A stretch of DNA of 64,000 nt from JAPOUP01 sp965221405 (GTDB lineage Bacteria > Pseudomonadota > Alphaproteobacteria > Rhodobacterales > Rhodobacteraceae), in the NCBI GenBank assembly GCA_965221405.1, contig CBDCSE010000002.1:558001-622000 (forward strand), given 5' to 3'. The notes under the pieces are model-generated. The model ran no database searches and was not told the DNA's origin. It saw only the letters and a list, made by a program, of their open reading frames with translations. The first letter of the stretch is position 1, and every line of letters starts with the position of its first letter. This document shows, in pieces, positions 44,901-53,785 of the stretch. The position numbers and the translations under genes were made by a program.

Positions 44901-45758
44901 CCTACGGTTGAATACGTAAAGCGCCACTGCGTTGACGCCGTTGTGTCGGGCGATGCCTTTCCGGTCTTCGAAGTTGAGGCGGATGTCGGCGAGCTGTCCC
45001 AGTTTGACCACACTGTCACCCTCCACCTTCACAGGGAGTTCGTAGACGTCCCTGTAATCCTCGTAGGTGGCTGGGATCTTCACGCTGAACGCGCCCTGAT
45101 CGCTCTCGACCTCACCGGCCGCGATCAGCTGGTTGTTGTTGGTGACGACATTGATGAGCTCTCCCCCCGTGACATTGTAGGCTTCGAGCAGAAGGGGATC
45201 GATCACCACTTCAAGCATCTCGTTGCGGTGTCCGACGAGGGCGGCTTCCATAACCGGTTCCAGGCTTTCAAGCCTGTCCTGGAGCTCCTTGCCCAGGCGA
45301 AGCAGGGTACGTTCCGGAACGGCTCCTGTATTGACCAGCATGACCCAGAAATCAGCGAAGACGATTTCGTTGATCGAATACTTCTGCGCACCTTGTGGCA
45401 GGATGGACTCGGCTTTGTCCATCCGGTCGCGGACATCGGCGATCGTCTGCGCCTTGTCCCATCCGAACTCGAACTCGAGCGCGATACCCGCATAGCCTTC
45501 TGAGGCTATGGCGTTCATATCCGTGAGGCCATTCAGGTCGGAGAGTTGCGTTTCCATCGGCTGGATCAGTAGCCTCTCGCTGTCCTCCGCCGAAATACCC
45601 GGCAATTCCACCGAAACGAAAATGACGGGAATGTCGATTTCGGGTTGGTCTTCCTTGGGAAGAAAACCGTAAGACACGACGCCCGCGATCAGCGAGATCA
45701 CAATGAAGGCCAGGACCATCCGCGCCCGGCTCGCCGCCCAATCAACGATGGCTTTCAT
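41988..45758 (-). CDS. RND-family efflux permease, unusually long
   Basis: A 1256-residue inner-membrane proton-driven exporter of the hydrophobe/amphiphile efflux class. Typical features: an N-terminal span followed by DQPEIDIPVIFVSVELPG, the TM4 charged motif in GMLVDGAIVVVEYADRR near residue 405, and the C-terminal repeat of membrane segments with GIVVNNNIVLIDTYQEYRR. It is about 200 residues longer than AcrB: extra hydrophobic sequence of roughly 100 residues follows the sixth helix region (ALRKAIPFWGMRAALVAV and PGVVLFLAGAALTAVTIG), and a polar tail of about 60 residues follows the last helix. Overlaps the adaptor gene by 4 bp; no outer-membrane partner gene is adjacent. Confidence 0.93.
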   Translation of the reverse strand: MKAIVDWAASRARMVLAFIVISLIAGVVSYGFLPKEDQPEIDIPVIFVSVELPGISAEDSERLLIQPMETQLSDLNGLTDMNAIASEGYAGIALEFEFGWDKAQTIADVRDRMDKAESILPQGAQKYSINEIVFADFWVMLVNTGAVPERTLLRLGKELQDRLESLEPVMEAALVGHRNEMLEVVIDPLLLEAYNVTGGELINVVTNNNQLIAAGEVESDQGAFSVKIPATYEDYRDVYELPVKVEGDSVVKLGQLADIRLNFEDRKGIARHNGVNAVALYVFNRRGFNLIETAQLVRDEIEAVRQTWPAELQKAVEVRMSNQGFVIASMINQLESSVLTAVALVMIVVIATLGTRAALLVGFAIPTSFLLCFVFLAAMGVAISGMVLFGLILAVGMLVDGAIVVVEYADRRISEGSGPMHAYVDAAKRMFWPVVSSTATTLCAFLPMLFWPGVSGEFMGMLPVTLIFVLSASLVVALIYLPVMGGVAGRLDRRIDEMSRALRKAIPFWGMRAALVAVSVYVVFLGAMQLLNPGYLTGMQVGGSGGPLAYLPGVVLFLAGAALTAVTIGSVRITRTRNRIRAGRRRTLFGGFIRFIVGNPIMPIVTICVVIGVIVATFSHYTQNNLGIEFFVDTEPEQATVYVRARGNLSLAEKDALVREVEEIILATPGIDSAFASAGDNEMSRNAQNTVPPGDAIGQVQIELIRWEDRPRVAGDPLLFGFFETANIAEEYDGNRILDDLEARLAEIPGIRTEIQKAESGPPVGKPVHLRLRSNDFDALRTAVEITLEKFSETEGLVDIDDSLPLPGIDWQIDVDVEKAGLFGTNVATVGAMVRLVTHGILLDTMRVDSSDEEIEIRVRLPDDYRLLATLDNLKVKTSDGYVPLSNLITRRPVQKLDEIERSNQERYFDVRANVTPGLRKIVDAASGETVGFAYQSDMEADDGNDTYRSDLGPREITSGLAEQTLRLVPVNGAERVATLTEWLETGPFPYGVRAEWSGNREDEVESQTFLMNAFAGALGLMFVILLAQFNSFYNSVLVLLAVVMSTTGVLIGMLVMQQPFSTVMTGTGIVALAGIVVNNNIVLIDTYQEYRRYMPGIEAIIRTAEVRIRPVLMTTITTMAGLTPMMFGVSLDFINGGYTIDSPTALWWKQLATAVVFGLGTATVLTLLYTPSMLALRVWIVTYANALARFLAWLSMPRGSRVARDWALKQTIRQMETPEIVWETGGAEERRFVAASTEESDGGPGGAPTPLRAAE

Positions 45759-46984
45759 TGTCCGTCCTCCTGGTACGTCGGGATGACCGGGACACCATCG
45801 GTCACGAATTCCTGACCAACGACGATGACATTCGCCGCCTCATCGAGACCCCCGACAAACACCCCGTCCGGGCTATCGCGGAGTATGGTGACCGGGTAGA
45901 AACTCGCGGTGAGCCGATCATTGACGAGGCGCACCCCGAGTGCCCCGTCATCGTTAAGGGTAAGCGCTGACTGCGGGACGAGGTGCGCTCTGCGTGCGCC
46001 GACCTCAATGGCGATTTCAGCTGTCTGGCCGTCACGTATGGCCAGATCGGGATTCGGTACCGTTGCCTCGATCCTGAAGGTTCGTGTTCGCGGATCAGCT
46101 GAACGCGAGAGGAACGTCACCCGCCCGGCTATGTCGAGGCCTGTCGCGAGCTTTGCTCCGGCGCGGGAGCCTGGCCTGATCCTGTCTATGTCGGTTTCAA
46201 CGACAAAACCGACAAGTTTGATGGGATCCAGCTGGATCACGGTCGCGCAGTGTCCGCCTGGCTGTAGCAGTGAACCAAGTTCGGCGGTATCCGATTCCAG
46301 CAATCCCGCGAACGGCGCACGGATCTCCAGCCGCTCTATATCCATCCTGACGGACGCGACGTTGGCTTCCTCCGTCTGCACGCCTGCCTTGGCGCTTTTG
46401 AGCTGTGACTGTGCGGCCTTCACGCCAGCGTGGGCGGCGTCGGCGGCCGCCTCGGCCGCGACCACGCGGGATTCCGAGGCGAATCCACCCCGTGCGAGGC
46501 TCGAAGCCGCGTTCAGGTTCAGGGTCGCTTCCGCAAGGCGCGACTCGGCTTCACTTACCCTTGCCTCCGCTTCCGGCAGTCTTGACCTGGCCTCTGCCAG
46601 CGCCGCCTCCGCTCCAGCCAGAGAAACCTGCCGTATACCGGGGTCAATCTTGCAGAGAATTTCTCCCGCCTCAACCGAAGCGCCTTTGCGCAGCGGTTCG
46701 GAAATCACCGTGCCTGCGGTTTCCGCGCGTACTTCCACCTGCCGATTGGCCTCAGTGAGTCCACTGATCACCACAGCCTGTGGGATGGTGCGTTCCGATG
46801 ACCTTATGGCAACCACGGATACCGGTCTTATGGCCGTCTCCTCCGGCGGCGGCGCACCGGTGGCTCCCGTGGCATCCGTTGGAACGTCTTCCGACGAAAT
46901 CGCTTTGACCGCCTCCCTTTCGAAGACCAGCATGTACAGACCGGCTGAAACCAGAAGTGCGGTCAGTATTGGAAGCAGACGCAT
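45755..46984 (-). CDS. RND efflux periplasmic adaptor (HlyD/AcrA type)
   Basis: A 409-residue membrane-fusion protein joining the RND pump to an outer-membrane channel. It has an N-terminal anchor (LLPILTALLVSAGLYMLVF), the lipoyl half-motif RAETAGTVISEPLRKGASVEAGE near residue 100, an alanine/glutamate-rich coiled-coil hairpin at about 130-220 and the second lipoyl half with RAPFAGLLESDTAELGS. ATG 46984 is preferred over GTG 47017, which would add 11 polar residues ahead of the anchor. First gene of the pump operon. Confidence 0.92.
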   Translation of the reverse strand: MRLLPILTALLVSAGLYMLVFEREAVKAISSEDVPTDATGATGAPPPEETAIRPVSVVAIRSSERTIPQAVVISGLTEANRQVEVRAETAGTVISEPLRKGASVEAGEILCKIDPGIRQVSLAGAEAALAEARSRLPEAEARVSEAESRLAEATLNLNAASSLARGGFASESRVVAAEAAADAAHAGVKAAQSQLKSAKAGVQTEEANVASVRMDIERLEIRAPFAGLLESDTAELGSLLQPGGHCATVIQLDPIKLVGFVVETDIDRIRPGSRAGAKLATGLDIAGRVTFLSRSADPRTRTFRIEATVPNPDLAIRDGQTAEIAIEVGARRAHLVPQSALTLNDDGALGVRLVNDRLTASFYPVTILRDSPDGVFVGGLDEAANVIVVGQEFVTDGVPVIPTYQEDGQ

Positions 46985-47608
46985 TGTCGATCCGGGATTC
47001 TGTTTCGGGCGTGGCACGAGCCACCCATCGCCAGATAACCCCAGTTCACCGGGATGCCAAGTTTACCGTGGACGTCCCGGTTATGTCGGGCGCGACCGGC
47101 ACGCCTGCCATGAAAGGAGCTCCGCCGGGTGATGTTCCCGTTTTGGACCGACGGGTTATGGCTCCATCATTGTGGGGCGACGATGGCCTGCGCCGCCTGC
47201 GATCCGAAGGCCGGTCTTACGGCGACGCCCTGAGGATTCCACATTGACAGCACCATGCACCGCGAGGACGCCGCCAATCACGACAGCGACAGTGCCGACT
47301 GTCCATCGGCGCATCAACGCAGGGTGACCGAATTGTCGATCACCGCGATGGCCATCGTCCCGATCCTGAAATTCGTATGCCATCATCGATCCGGCCAATC
47401 TGATTGCGGAGCGATGGTCGCTCGTGAAGCCAAATGATCGCCTCGCGAAATCTTGATATTCCCGTTTCCGTCCAGCGCGTGCCGCCGCGGCATTATGATT
47501 CGCGGGTGCGGGCAAGCCTGTCCGTTTCGCCGGAGGAACGCTGGCCGGTTGCCGTTGTTCGGAAACGGGGAGCGCACCGCGACGCCGGAGATCGTGATCA
47601 AGCCGTAT
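46985..47608. other. Intergenic, no supported gene
   Basis: 624 bp between the pump operon and the SbmA-like gene. Several overlapping open frames exist on both strands but none has a ribosome-binding site, recognisable family or steady codon bias. One minus-strand frame near 47200-47400 has a hydrophobic stretch (TVGTVAVVIGGVLAVHG) that may be a remnant of a membrane protein. Confidence 0.4.
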
Positions 47609-48820
47609 TCACCCGTATGAATCCCCGGTTTCGAATTCGATCGCAGCCTGATCATCACCCGCTATGGCCCGCTCGAAAGCGGCCAGCCGCTTGTAGATCG
47701 AGATAAGCTCAACGATTGTGGTCCACGACATAACCAGAAACTGGAACGACGACTCGACCCGTCCGAAAGCCCGCAGGATCTGCTGCATGACCCCAAGAGT
47801 GAACCCGGCACCGATGATCGTGGGGCCGAGCGCGATGTAGGGCAGGATCGCACCGGCCTGCAGGTACGAGTAACGCACGACGTTAAAGTAAAGATAGTTG
47901 AGATAGAGCCTGAAGTAATTCTTCCGCACGTTCGCGAAAAGTTCAACCAATGTCGGCGGCCGCGCACGATCCGCGTTGTCCTCACCGAGCACGAGTTCCT
48001 TACGGAACGCGGCCTCGACACGCTGGTTCCGAAACTCGAGCCCCGGAAGCCGCCAGCCGGCAAGCGCGAGAATGGTCGTGCCGAAGATTGACCAAAGGAT
48101 CGCAACGAATACCAGGGCCTGGGGCACTTCGCCGACAATGGGCAGTGCTTTCACGAAAGACGAGAGCCCCCATAGGATGGGCAGGAAAGCCAGAAGCGTC
48201 ATCACCGCGTCGATAAGGCGCGAACCAAGTGACTCCATGATCCTTGCGAACAGCATGGTGTCTTCCTGGATGCGCTGGGACGCGCCTTCGATGTGGCGCA
48301 CTTTCGGCCACAACGAAACGTAGTAATCGTTCATCGCCGTGCGCCACCGAAAGACGTAGTGCGACGTGAAGAACGCGACAACCACGGCAGTGATGATGAA
48401 CACCATCGCGATTTTAAGAAAGGTGACCAGCTGCGTGTAGTAATCTCCCGCGCTGACGGAATTCGGCTCCGCCAGCGCCTGCTGAATGGTATCGTAAAAT
48501 GTGCCGAACCATTCATTTATCATCACGTCCAGCTGCACCTGGAACCATGTCGCGAAGACGATCAGGGCTGAGCCCGCCACTGACCAACGCGCCCAGCGAT
48601 GACGGGAGTAGCGGAGCCAGAACGCCGAGAAAGACACGTAGCAGACCGCCGTGTACTCATAGAGCCAGACGCGGCCCGCATCCCATCCAAACAGGACCGC
48701 GACGCCAAGCGGATCCTCCCAGCCGCTGAATGCCAGATGCCAGAGAACGATGCACAGGACAGCCCATACAATAGCCGAGATGAGAAAGAGTTTCGGGTTC
48801 GGGAAGAATGAGTGGAACAT
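47609..48820 (-). CDS. SbmA/BacA-like peptide transporter
   Basis: A 403-residue inner-membrane protein of the SbmA_BacA family, close to E. coli SbmA in length, with about seven or eight membrane spans. Typical stretches include MFHSFFPNPKLFLISAIVW at the N-terminus, FVFRWRTAMNDYY-like HYVFRWRTAMNDYYVSLW near 165, EGASQRIQEDTM and the conserved RVESSFQFLVMSWTTIVELISIYKRLAAFE near the end. These proteins import proline-rich peptides and other drugs, and BacA is needed for intracellular symbiosis in rhizobia. It ends 20 codons after the last helix. Followed upstream on the same strand by the HugZ-like gene, 12 bp apart. Confidence 0.93.
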   Translation of the reverse strand: MFHSFFPNPKLFLISAIVWAVLCIVLWHLAFSGWEDPLGVAVLFGWDAGRVWLYEYTAVCYVSFSAFWLRYSRHRWARWSVAGSALIVFATWFQVQLDVMINEWFGTFYDTIQQALAEPNSVSAGDYYTQLVTFLKIAMVFIITAVVVAFFTSHYVFRWRTAMNDYYVSLWPKVRHIEGASQRIQEDTMLFARIMESLGSRLIDAVMTLLAFLPILWGLSSFVKALPIVGEVPQALVFVAILWSIFGTTILALAGWRLPGLEFRNQRVEAAFRKELVLGEDNADRARPPTLVELFANVRKNYFRLYLNYLYFNVVRYSYLQAGAILPYIALGPTIIGAGFTLGVMQQILRAFGRVESSFQFLVMSWTTIVELISIYKRLAAFERAIAGDDQAAIEFETGDSYG

Positions 48821-48832
48821 GATTGCGGTCTT

Positions 48833-49582
48833 CTACTGGGATTTTCCGGAACGCGCCCGCTTAGCGAGCGAGACGAGGCGCGGGCGCAGTTCCTCTGCAC
48901 CGTTCAGCGGTGGGTCAAACCAGACACGGGCGACGTCGTCCCCGGAAATCAGATCAAGCCCCTCCAGATCAATGCACGCAAGCGTCCATGTTCCGGACGG
49001 GCGGCCGGTACATCCACCTGCGTATAACGTTATCGCGTCGGCATGGTCATCATTCATGTGCTCGACCGCTTCGCGCTCGATCTCCTGGAGCTTCGGGTCA
49101 ACCGGAGTCAGGAGATCGTCGCCGGTCATTTGGTAAGCCTTTCCAAAACCCTGATTGAAGGCACCGCCCTCCATTGCCAGACTCCAGAAGGAAAAATCGC
49201 CGAAATCAACGTATAGCTCCGCTTTGGGGTGGCGCGCCAGATAGCGCCGCCGGATACGGATGCGGTCCCCGTCCGCGACAGGGTGCGCACGACCAAAGAC
49301 CGTAATGCGTGGATGCGCCAATGGATCGCCCTTCCCGGGCTCGCCAAGCAGGACAGAGGCATATGGGTTTCTCTCAAGGGCGCTGAAATGGCCCGAAAGA
49401 CGTGAGATCAGGAATACGGGGGCACCGGAACTGTCACTTGCCACGGAAATCCGGCTCGCCATGGGGATGCCGGCGGCGGGATTGACCGTCGCCAAGGCTC
49501 CGTGGCGGGCGGTTCGCAGGAAAGTCTTCGCCGCACGCCGAACGGCTGCATCAACGGGCCGGAGCACATCCATCTTCGTCAA
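48833..49582 (-). CDS. HugZ-like FMN-binding split-barrel protein
   Basis: A 249-residue protein with an N-terminal pyridoxamine-5'-phosphate-oxidase-like barrel (RTARHGALATVNPAAGIPMASRI) and a C-terminal DUF2470 domain (EREAVEHMNDDHADAITLY) that supplies histidines; this architecture is shared with heme-utilisation proteins such as HugZ. It could degrade heme or have an oxidase role. ATG 49582 (or 49573) is the start. It lies 12 bp upstream of the SbmA-like gene. Confidence 0.88.
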   Translation of the reverse strand: MTKMDVLRPVDAAVRRAAKTFLRTARHGALATVNPAAGIPMASRISVASDSSGAPVFLISRLSGHFSALERNPYASVLLGEPGKGDPLAHPRITVFGRAHPVADGDRIRIRRRYLARHPKAELYVDFGDFSFWSLAMEGGAFNQGFGKAYQMTGDDLLTPVDPKLQEIEREAVEHMNDDHADAITLYAGGCTGRPSGTWTLACIDLEGLDLISGDDVARVWFDPPLNGAEELRPRLVSLAKRARSGKSQ

Positions 49583-50232
49583 TACCGCATCCCATAGCTG
49601 TTACGCCGCCACAAACCGGAACGTTGTTCCGAACGTTCGCGGGCGATCTTCGATCCACCCACTTTCACCCAAACCGACGCCTCGATCAAGAGTCCCTGCC
49701 GCCAGCGACCGCCGCCACATTCGCCCGCCAGGCATACCGCGTCCTTTCCACACGGCGTGAGTGCTTCGAGCAGGTTTCATGCGGTTCAGTCCATCCGGTC
49801 CCTTTCGCCATGCTGGCGATACGCGGACGAAACCCGCTGCCCGGAAGATGAAGATAGTGCACCCGCTCGAGCAGGACTTTCCCACGCTTTTTTTCGGCCC
49901 GTTCCGGTCGCCGGAAGCGGCCGGAAGGCCGTGTTCCGGGCGGATTCCGGCGGCTTTCCGGCGGCGCCGGGACGCGGCGGGCTCAGGGCAGCGATGGTCT
50001 CGCCGCGGTCCAGCTGCATGCGCCGCCGGGTTTCGGCGAGGCTCCCGGCCTGGCAGCGGCCGGAACCGCTTCCGGGCACCGTCGGCGACGCGCTTTAAGG
50101 AGTGGGACTGAAGCCGCGCCGTCACGCATTGTCCCGCTCCCGGTCCGGAGCCACTCCATCGAAGAGCAGAAGCCCGTCCGCCTCCAGCCAGACGCAGAGG
50201 CCGCGGAAGGCCCTGCGCCTCACGTGATAGGA
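49583..50232. other. Intergenic, decayed sequence without a supported gene
   Basis: A GC-rich stretch that opens the degenerate block. A minus-strand frame near 50110-50220 reads RRRAFRGLCVWLEADGLLLF and stops at DRERDN, which may be the tail of a lost gene; I do not recognise it. Nothing else here is supportable. Confidence 0.35.
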
Positions 50233-50508
50233 TTACAGCTTCCCGGACGCGGCCCTCTGCCAGACCGTCCTGCGCGGGACACCAAGGCGCCGCATCGCCT
50301 ACCGGAGCGGAACGAACCCCTCCGGCGGGTCGAGACGGAACCTGCCGCGGACGTCGGTGCGCGTCCCGGGACGGCTCGCCATGCGGGCGAGCTTCAGGAA
50401 CGGCCTGCGCCTCGCCGGAAAGGAGACCGGAACCCTGTTCATGAGACAGGCCGGCGCGGTCAGGAACTCCGTCGCCAGGATCATGACCGGGCTGTCGCGC
50501 CTGCGCAA
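50233..50508 (-). pseudogene. Helix-turn-helix protein remnant with an internal TAG
   Basis: The minus strand reads LARMASRPGTRTDVRGRF, LDPPEGFVPLR, then a TAG (50299-50301), then in the same frame AMRRLGVPRRTVWQRAASGKL and TAA at 50233. The second part is a typical recognition-helix pattern (AxRRLGVxxxTVxxR) as in resolvase/invertase or excisionase-type proteins; upstream the frame merges into the MacB remnant and has no start. It looks like the C-terminal end of a recombinase-associated regulator broken by an amber codon. Confidence 0.4.
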
Positions 50509-50970
50509 CGCGCATATCGGCTTCGTGTTCCAGGCCTTCCATCTGCTGCCACGTCTGACGGCGGCGGAGAATGCCTGCGTGCCCCTGATCTACCGGGGCA
50601 TGATCTACCGGGGCATGATCTACCGGGGCATGGGGCGCCGGGAGGCGCTGCGGCGGGTGCGCACGGTTCTGGAACAGGTCGGCATGGGCGACCGCCTGGA
50701 TCACAGGCCGGACCAGCTGTCGGGCGGTCAGAAGCAGCGGGTGGCGATTGCGCACGCGCTGGTGGGAGAGCCGGCGCTGCTGCTCGCCGACGAGCCAACG
50801 GGGGCGCTGGATGCCGACACCGCCGACGAGGTGATGGGGCTGCTGCTGCAACTGAACGCCGAGCAGGGGGGGTGACGGTGCTGATCATCACCCACGACCC
50901 CGCCGTGGCGCGCCAGTGCGTGCGGCGGGTGCGCATCGATGGCGGGCGGCTCCGCGAGCAGGCGGGGTGA
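50483..50970 (+). pseudogene. MacB-type ABC ATPase, 5'-truncated and frameshifted
   Basis: Homology starts near ATG 50483 with LSRLRNAHIGFVFQAFHLLPRLTA, the Q-loop region; the first 70-80 residues including Walker A are missing. The signature LSGGQKQRVAIA and Walker B LLLADEPTGALD follow. A run of seven G at 50866-50872 leads to TGA; one more G would continue in frame into VLIITHDPAVARQC and the end at 50970, so the switch-histidine part is out of frame. It also carries three tandem copies of 15 bp (IYRGM repeated). Third-position GC is visibly higher than in the flanks, hinting at foreign origin. Confidence 0.82.
50586..50632. repeat. Three tandem copies of a 15-bp unit (IYRGM)
   Basis: ATCTACCGGGGCATG occurs three times without change inside the ATPase remnant and adds ten residues relative to the single IYRGM expected in MacB-type proteins. 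Length is a multiple of three, so the expansion itself kept the frame. Confidence 0.9.
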
Positions 50971-52159
50971 TGGGCACGCTTTCGATCCTGGGCGCCAATG
51001 TGCGGCAGGCGGTCGACAGCCTGACCCGGGCGCGGCTGCGTTCGATCCTCGGCCTGATCGGGATCATGATCGGGATCTCCTCGGTGGTCGCGATGGTCTC
51101 GCTGGGCGAGATCGCCCGGGACCGGGCGCGCCGGCAATTCGAGACCCTCGGCACGGACGTTCTGCTGATCCGCCCGCCCTATGGAGGGCGCGCCAGGGAC
51201 ATTCCCACCGCCGCCGCGCTCGGGATGGCGGAGGCGCTGCCCACGATCGCCCTGGCGGCGCCCAGAATCTCCGGGAACGAGCAATTCCGCCATGCCGGCA
51301 AGACGGTCGGACAGGGCAGCGTCCAGGCCGTCACGGCCGCCTTTGCGAGCATCAACCAGCTGTCCCTGCAGACGGGCCGGTTCGTCTCGCAGCTCGACGT
51401 CGACCGCCGTTTCTGCGTCGTCGGCGCCATGGTTGCGGACAAGATGCGGGCGGGGCGGAACGGATCGTGGGCGAGACCCTCGAGGTCGGCGCGCTGCTCT
51501 TCACCGTCGTGGGCGTGCTGGCGCCGCGGGCGGAGACCTACGCCCTGCCTCTGCATGTAGATGCCGACCGGTCGATATTCGTGTCGATCGGGGCGGCGCA
51601 CCGGGTGACCCGCGAGCCGAAGATCGATGTCGTCGTCGCCCGCGCGGCAGAGGGTGTGGACCACCGCACCGCGGTCGCGGACGCGCGCTCCTATTTCGAG
51701 AGCCACGTGTCCGATCTCGAAATCGTCGCCGCCGAGGAACTGATCGCCCAGATGGAGACGCAGATGGGGATCTTCACCCTGCTGCTGGGCGCGGTCGGCA
51801 GCATCTCGCTGATCGTCGGCGGGATCGGGATCATGAACATCATGCTGGTCTCGGTTGCCGAACGGCGCCGCGAGATCGCCATCCGCCGCGCGCTCGGCGC
51901 CCGCCGGCGCGACATCCAGAGCCAGTTTCTGATCGAATCGGTCATCCTGACCCTGGTCGGCGGCCTGTTCGGCGTCGTGCTGGGCCTGGTCGCGACCTGG
52001 GTGGCGGCGCGCTTCCTCCTCGGATGGGCGTTCATGGTCTCCGGCGCCTCGGTGGCGAGCGGGCTTGCCACCGCCATTGCCGCCGGCCTGTTCTTCGGCT
52101 TCCAGCCGGCCCGCCAGGCCGCCCGCCTCGACCCCATCGCCGGGCTCCAGAGCGAGTGA
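50970..52159 (+). pseudogene. MacB-type ABC permease, frameshifted
   Basis: ATG 50970 overlaps the end of the ATPase remnant (TGATG). The first part (ARLRSILGLIGIMIGISSVVAMVSLG and QFETLGTDVLLIRP) is a normal MacB/FtsX-type N-terminus. Near 51451-51457, in a GGGGCGG context, the frame shifts: the first frame ends at 51560, while homology continues one frame over (ERIVGETLEVGALLFTVVGVLAP) through a periplasmic region and three C-terminal helices (GIGIMNIMLVSVAERRREIAIRRALGARRRDI) to 52159. One base change would restore a protein of about 396 residues. Together with the ATPase it is a dead macrolide/peptide-type exporter. Confidence 0.84.
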
Positions 52160-52261
52160 GCCCTCCGGGAAGGCTCTCCAGTCAGGGGAAAAACCGGGCG
52201 GACGGCCCATGAGGGCCTCCCCTTGCTTCGGGCCCGCCCGTATGACGTCAGCAGCGCTGTC

Positions 52262-53122
52262 TCATCGACGACATCTGGGGTGATGGCAGCCATTCACGGA
52301 TCCGCCCGGTTGGGAGACCGCGTTGCGGATCGTCGCGCACGCCGTCAGAGTCTGCGGCAGGCCGGCGCCGGGGTCATAAACCCACGTCCAGGTTCCCGGC
52401 TTCCGTCCAAGCGTATGCAGGCTCTTGAAATCCAGGAAGAACCGTTCGTCGCCCTCCCTGCGATAGTCGGATTCCGTCTTGATCCGCACACTCGCGCTCC
52501 AGTGACCGGGGTGGATATACACCGCGCCCGATTTGTGCTCGTAGTCTTCTCCCGACTCGGCGGTCCCGGCACGGGTGAAGTAGTAATACCGGACCGCGAA
52601 GTCGACGGGCCGGCTCAGCTTGACCCGGAAGGTCGCGTAGCCGCCTTCCGTCACCGTGACATCCGAGACCGTGAGACGGTGATTGCCACTGGTCGACTGG
52701 GAGACCTGTTGCACCTCTTCCATCGTCAGGGGCTCGCAAGTGCTGTTCACCACCGAGGGATTGGACCGGCACCGGCGGAGCTTGCGCACCTCGGTGTAGT
52801 TGATTTTGCCGAGATGTGCGCCCTGCTCGAACAACGGCGCCCCGTGATCGCACTCGATATGCACCCAGCACTTCGAGTGCTCCATCGTCTTCCGCAGGTC
52901 GGTCCTGTGCCACGTTCGCAGCGACCACAGGAACGAATCCCAGTGGACGCTGCGCAGTCTGCATTGCTGCCATGTTGCGGCAGGTGACGCTCTCCAGGCC
53001 TCGTTGCAGGCGACATGGCGGGAGTATTCGCTGATGGCCTACGCTTTCAGCGGCAAGAACAGGGTCAGCACGCCGGCCACAGCGAACGCCAGTGCGGCCA
53101 TCCGGGGGATTGCACGGTTCAT
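52262..53122 (-). pseudogene. Secreted Calx-beta-domain protein with an amber codon at the signal cleavage site
   Basis: ATG 53122 follows GGAGGCAAC and encodes a signal peptide, MAALAFAVAGVLTLFLPLKA, then TAG at 53039-53041, then AISEYSRHVACNEAW in the same frame, running on to 52262. A CAG at the TAG position would give LKAQA, a normal signal-peptidase site, so one base substitution explains the break. The mature part holds a Calx-beta-like domain (LTVSDVTVTEGGYATFRVKLS, then GTAESGEDYEHKSGAVYI and EGDERFFLDF), a calcium-binding beta sandwich of surface proteins, preceded by a cysteine-containing region (HIECDHGAPLFEQGAHLG). About 286 residues in all. It is out of function unless the amber codon is suppressed. 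Confidence 0.8.
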
Positions 53123-53303
53123 GATTGTTGCCTCCTTCTGCGGTGCGTCCCCGCACCAGGGATGGCACAAGGTTAGGGCCGGTGAGGCGCACAGGTCCAA
53201 GACCGAATTATCATGGAACCCATAAGAAATTCTCATGACAGGGCGGACGACCGGCTCTGAATGCAAGCAGGCCGAACATCAGGCGGAACAAGAGCCAGAA
53301 CCA

Positions 53304-53587
53304 GAATCGGTGGACGCCAGTGACCAGCGCGACCCATCAACTTCGCTGGCGGCCTGTTTGGCGAGAACATCATCGAGGTGCGGCCTAGGGCCGGCGCCCA
53401 CATCTGGAGCAACCGCAATCCCAGTAACCCCATCCAAGGTCCCGGCGAGCTGGTGATACCGGTCGTCAGTCCGCCCGTAGCCCCCGGTCAATACACGTCC
53501 GCCGGCAGCGCCTACTTCCTGTTCATGGGCGGCAAGGGCTGCGCGCGTGTCAACGCGTGGGGCGAGAAGATCGGCGGCACCCAGTAG
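53304..53587 (+). pseudogene. Truncated copy of the 8-kb secreted protein
   Basis: From about 53334 the frame reads INFAGGLFGENIIEVRPRAG, then AHIWSNRNPSNPIQGPGELV and a C-terminal AYFLFMGGKGCARV to TAG at 53587. The match to the protein at 8066-8699 (GENIIEVRPKAGAHVWSNRN, AYFLFMGGTGCARV) covers its last 80 or so residues. Upstream an NRW segment in another frame suggests a further frameshift near 53330, after which homology is lost. No signal peptide or start codon remains. This shows that the family was once multicopy in this genome. Confidence 0.82.
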
Positions 53588-53785
53588 CCGGACGGCGCGC
53601 GGCGCGCCCTTGCGAGGAACGAGGGCGCCGGTCGCGCGCCTTGAAGACTCCCGGAACGGCCGCAGCATTCCTGGCGGCCGGGTCGGTGGTTGAATAAAGG
53701 GTGCGCCCTCACTCCGAAATCCCGCTTGCCTTCCGACAGCCAAGACTGTAGAGTGGCAAGATCAACACAACAGGAAGGATTCAAC

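Noticed and set aside
43452..45503. Long plus-strand frames opposite the RND gene
   Set aside because: Antisense shadows of a high-GC coding region; no ribosome-binding sites or domain features.
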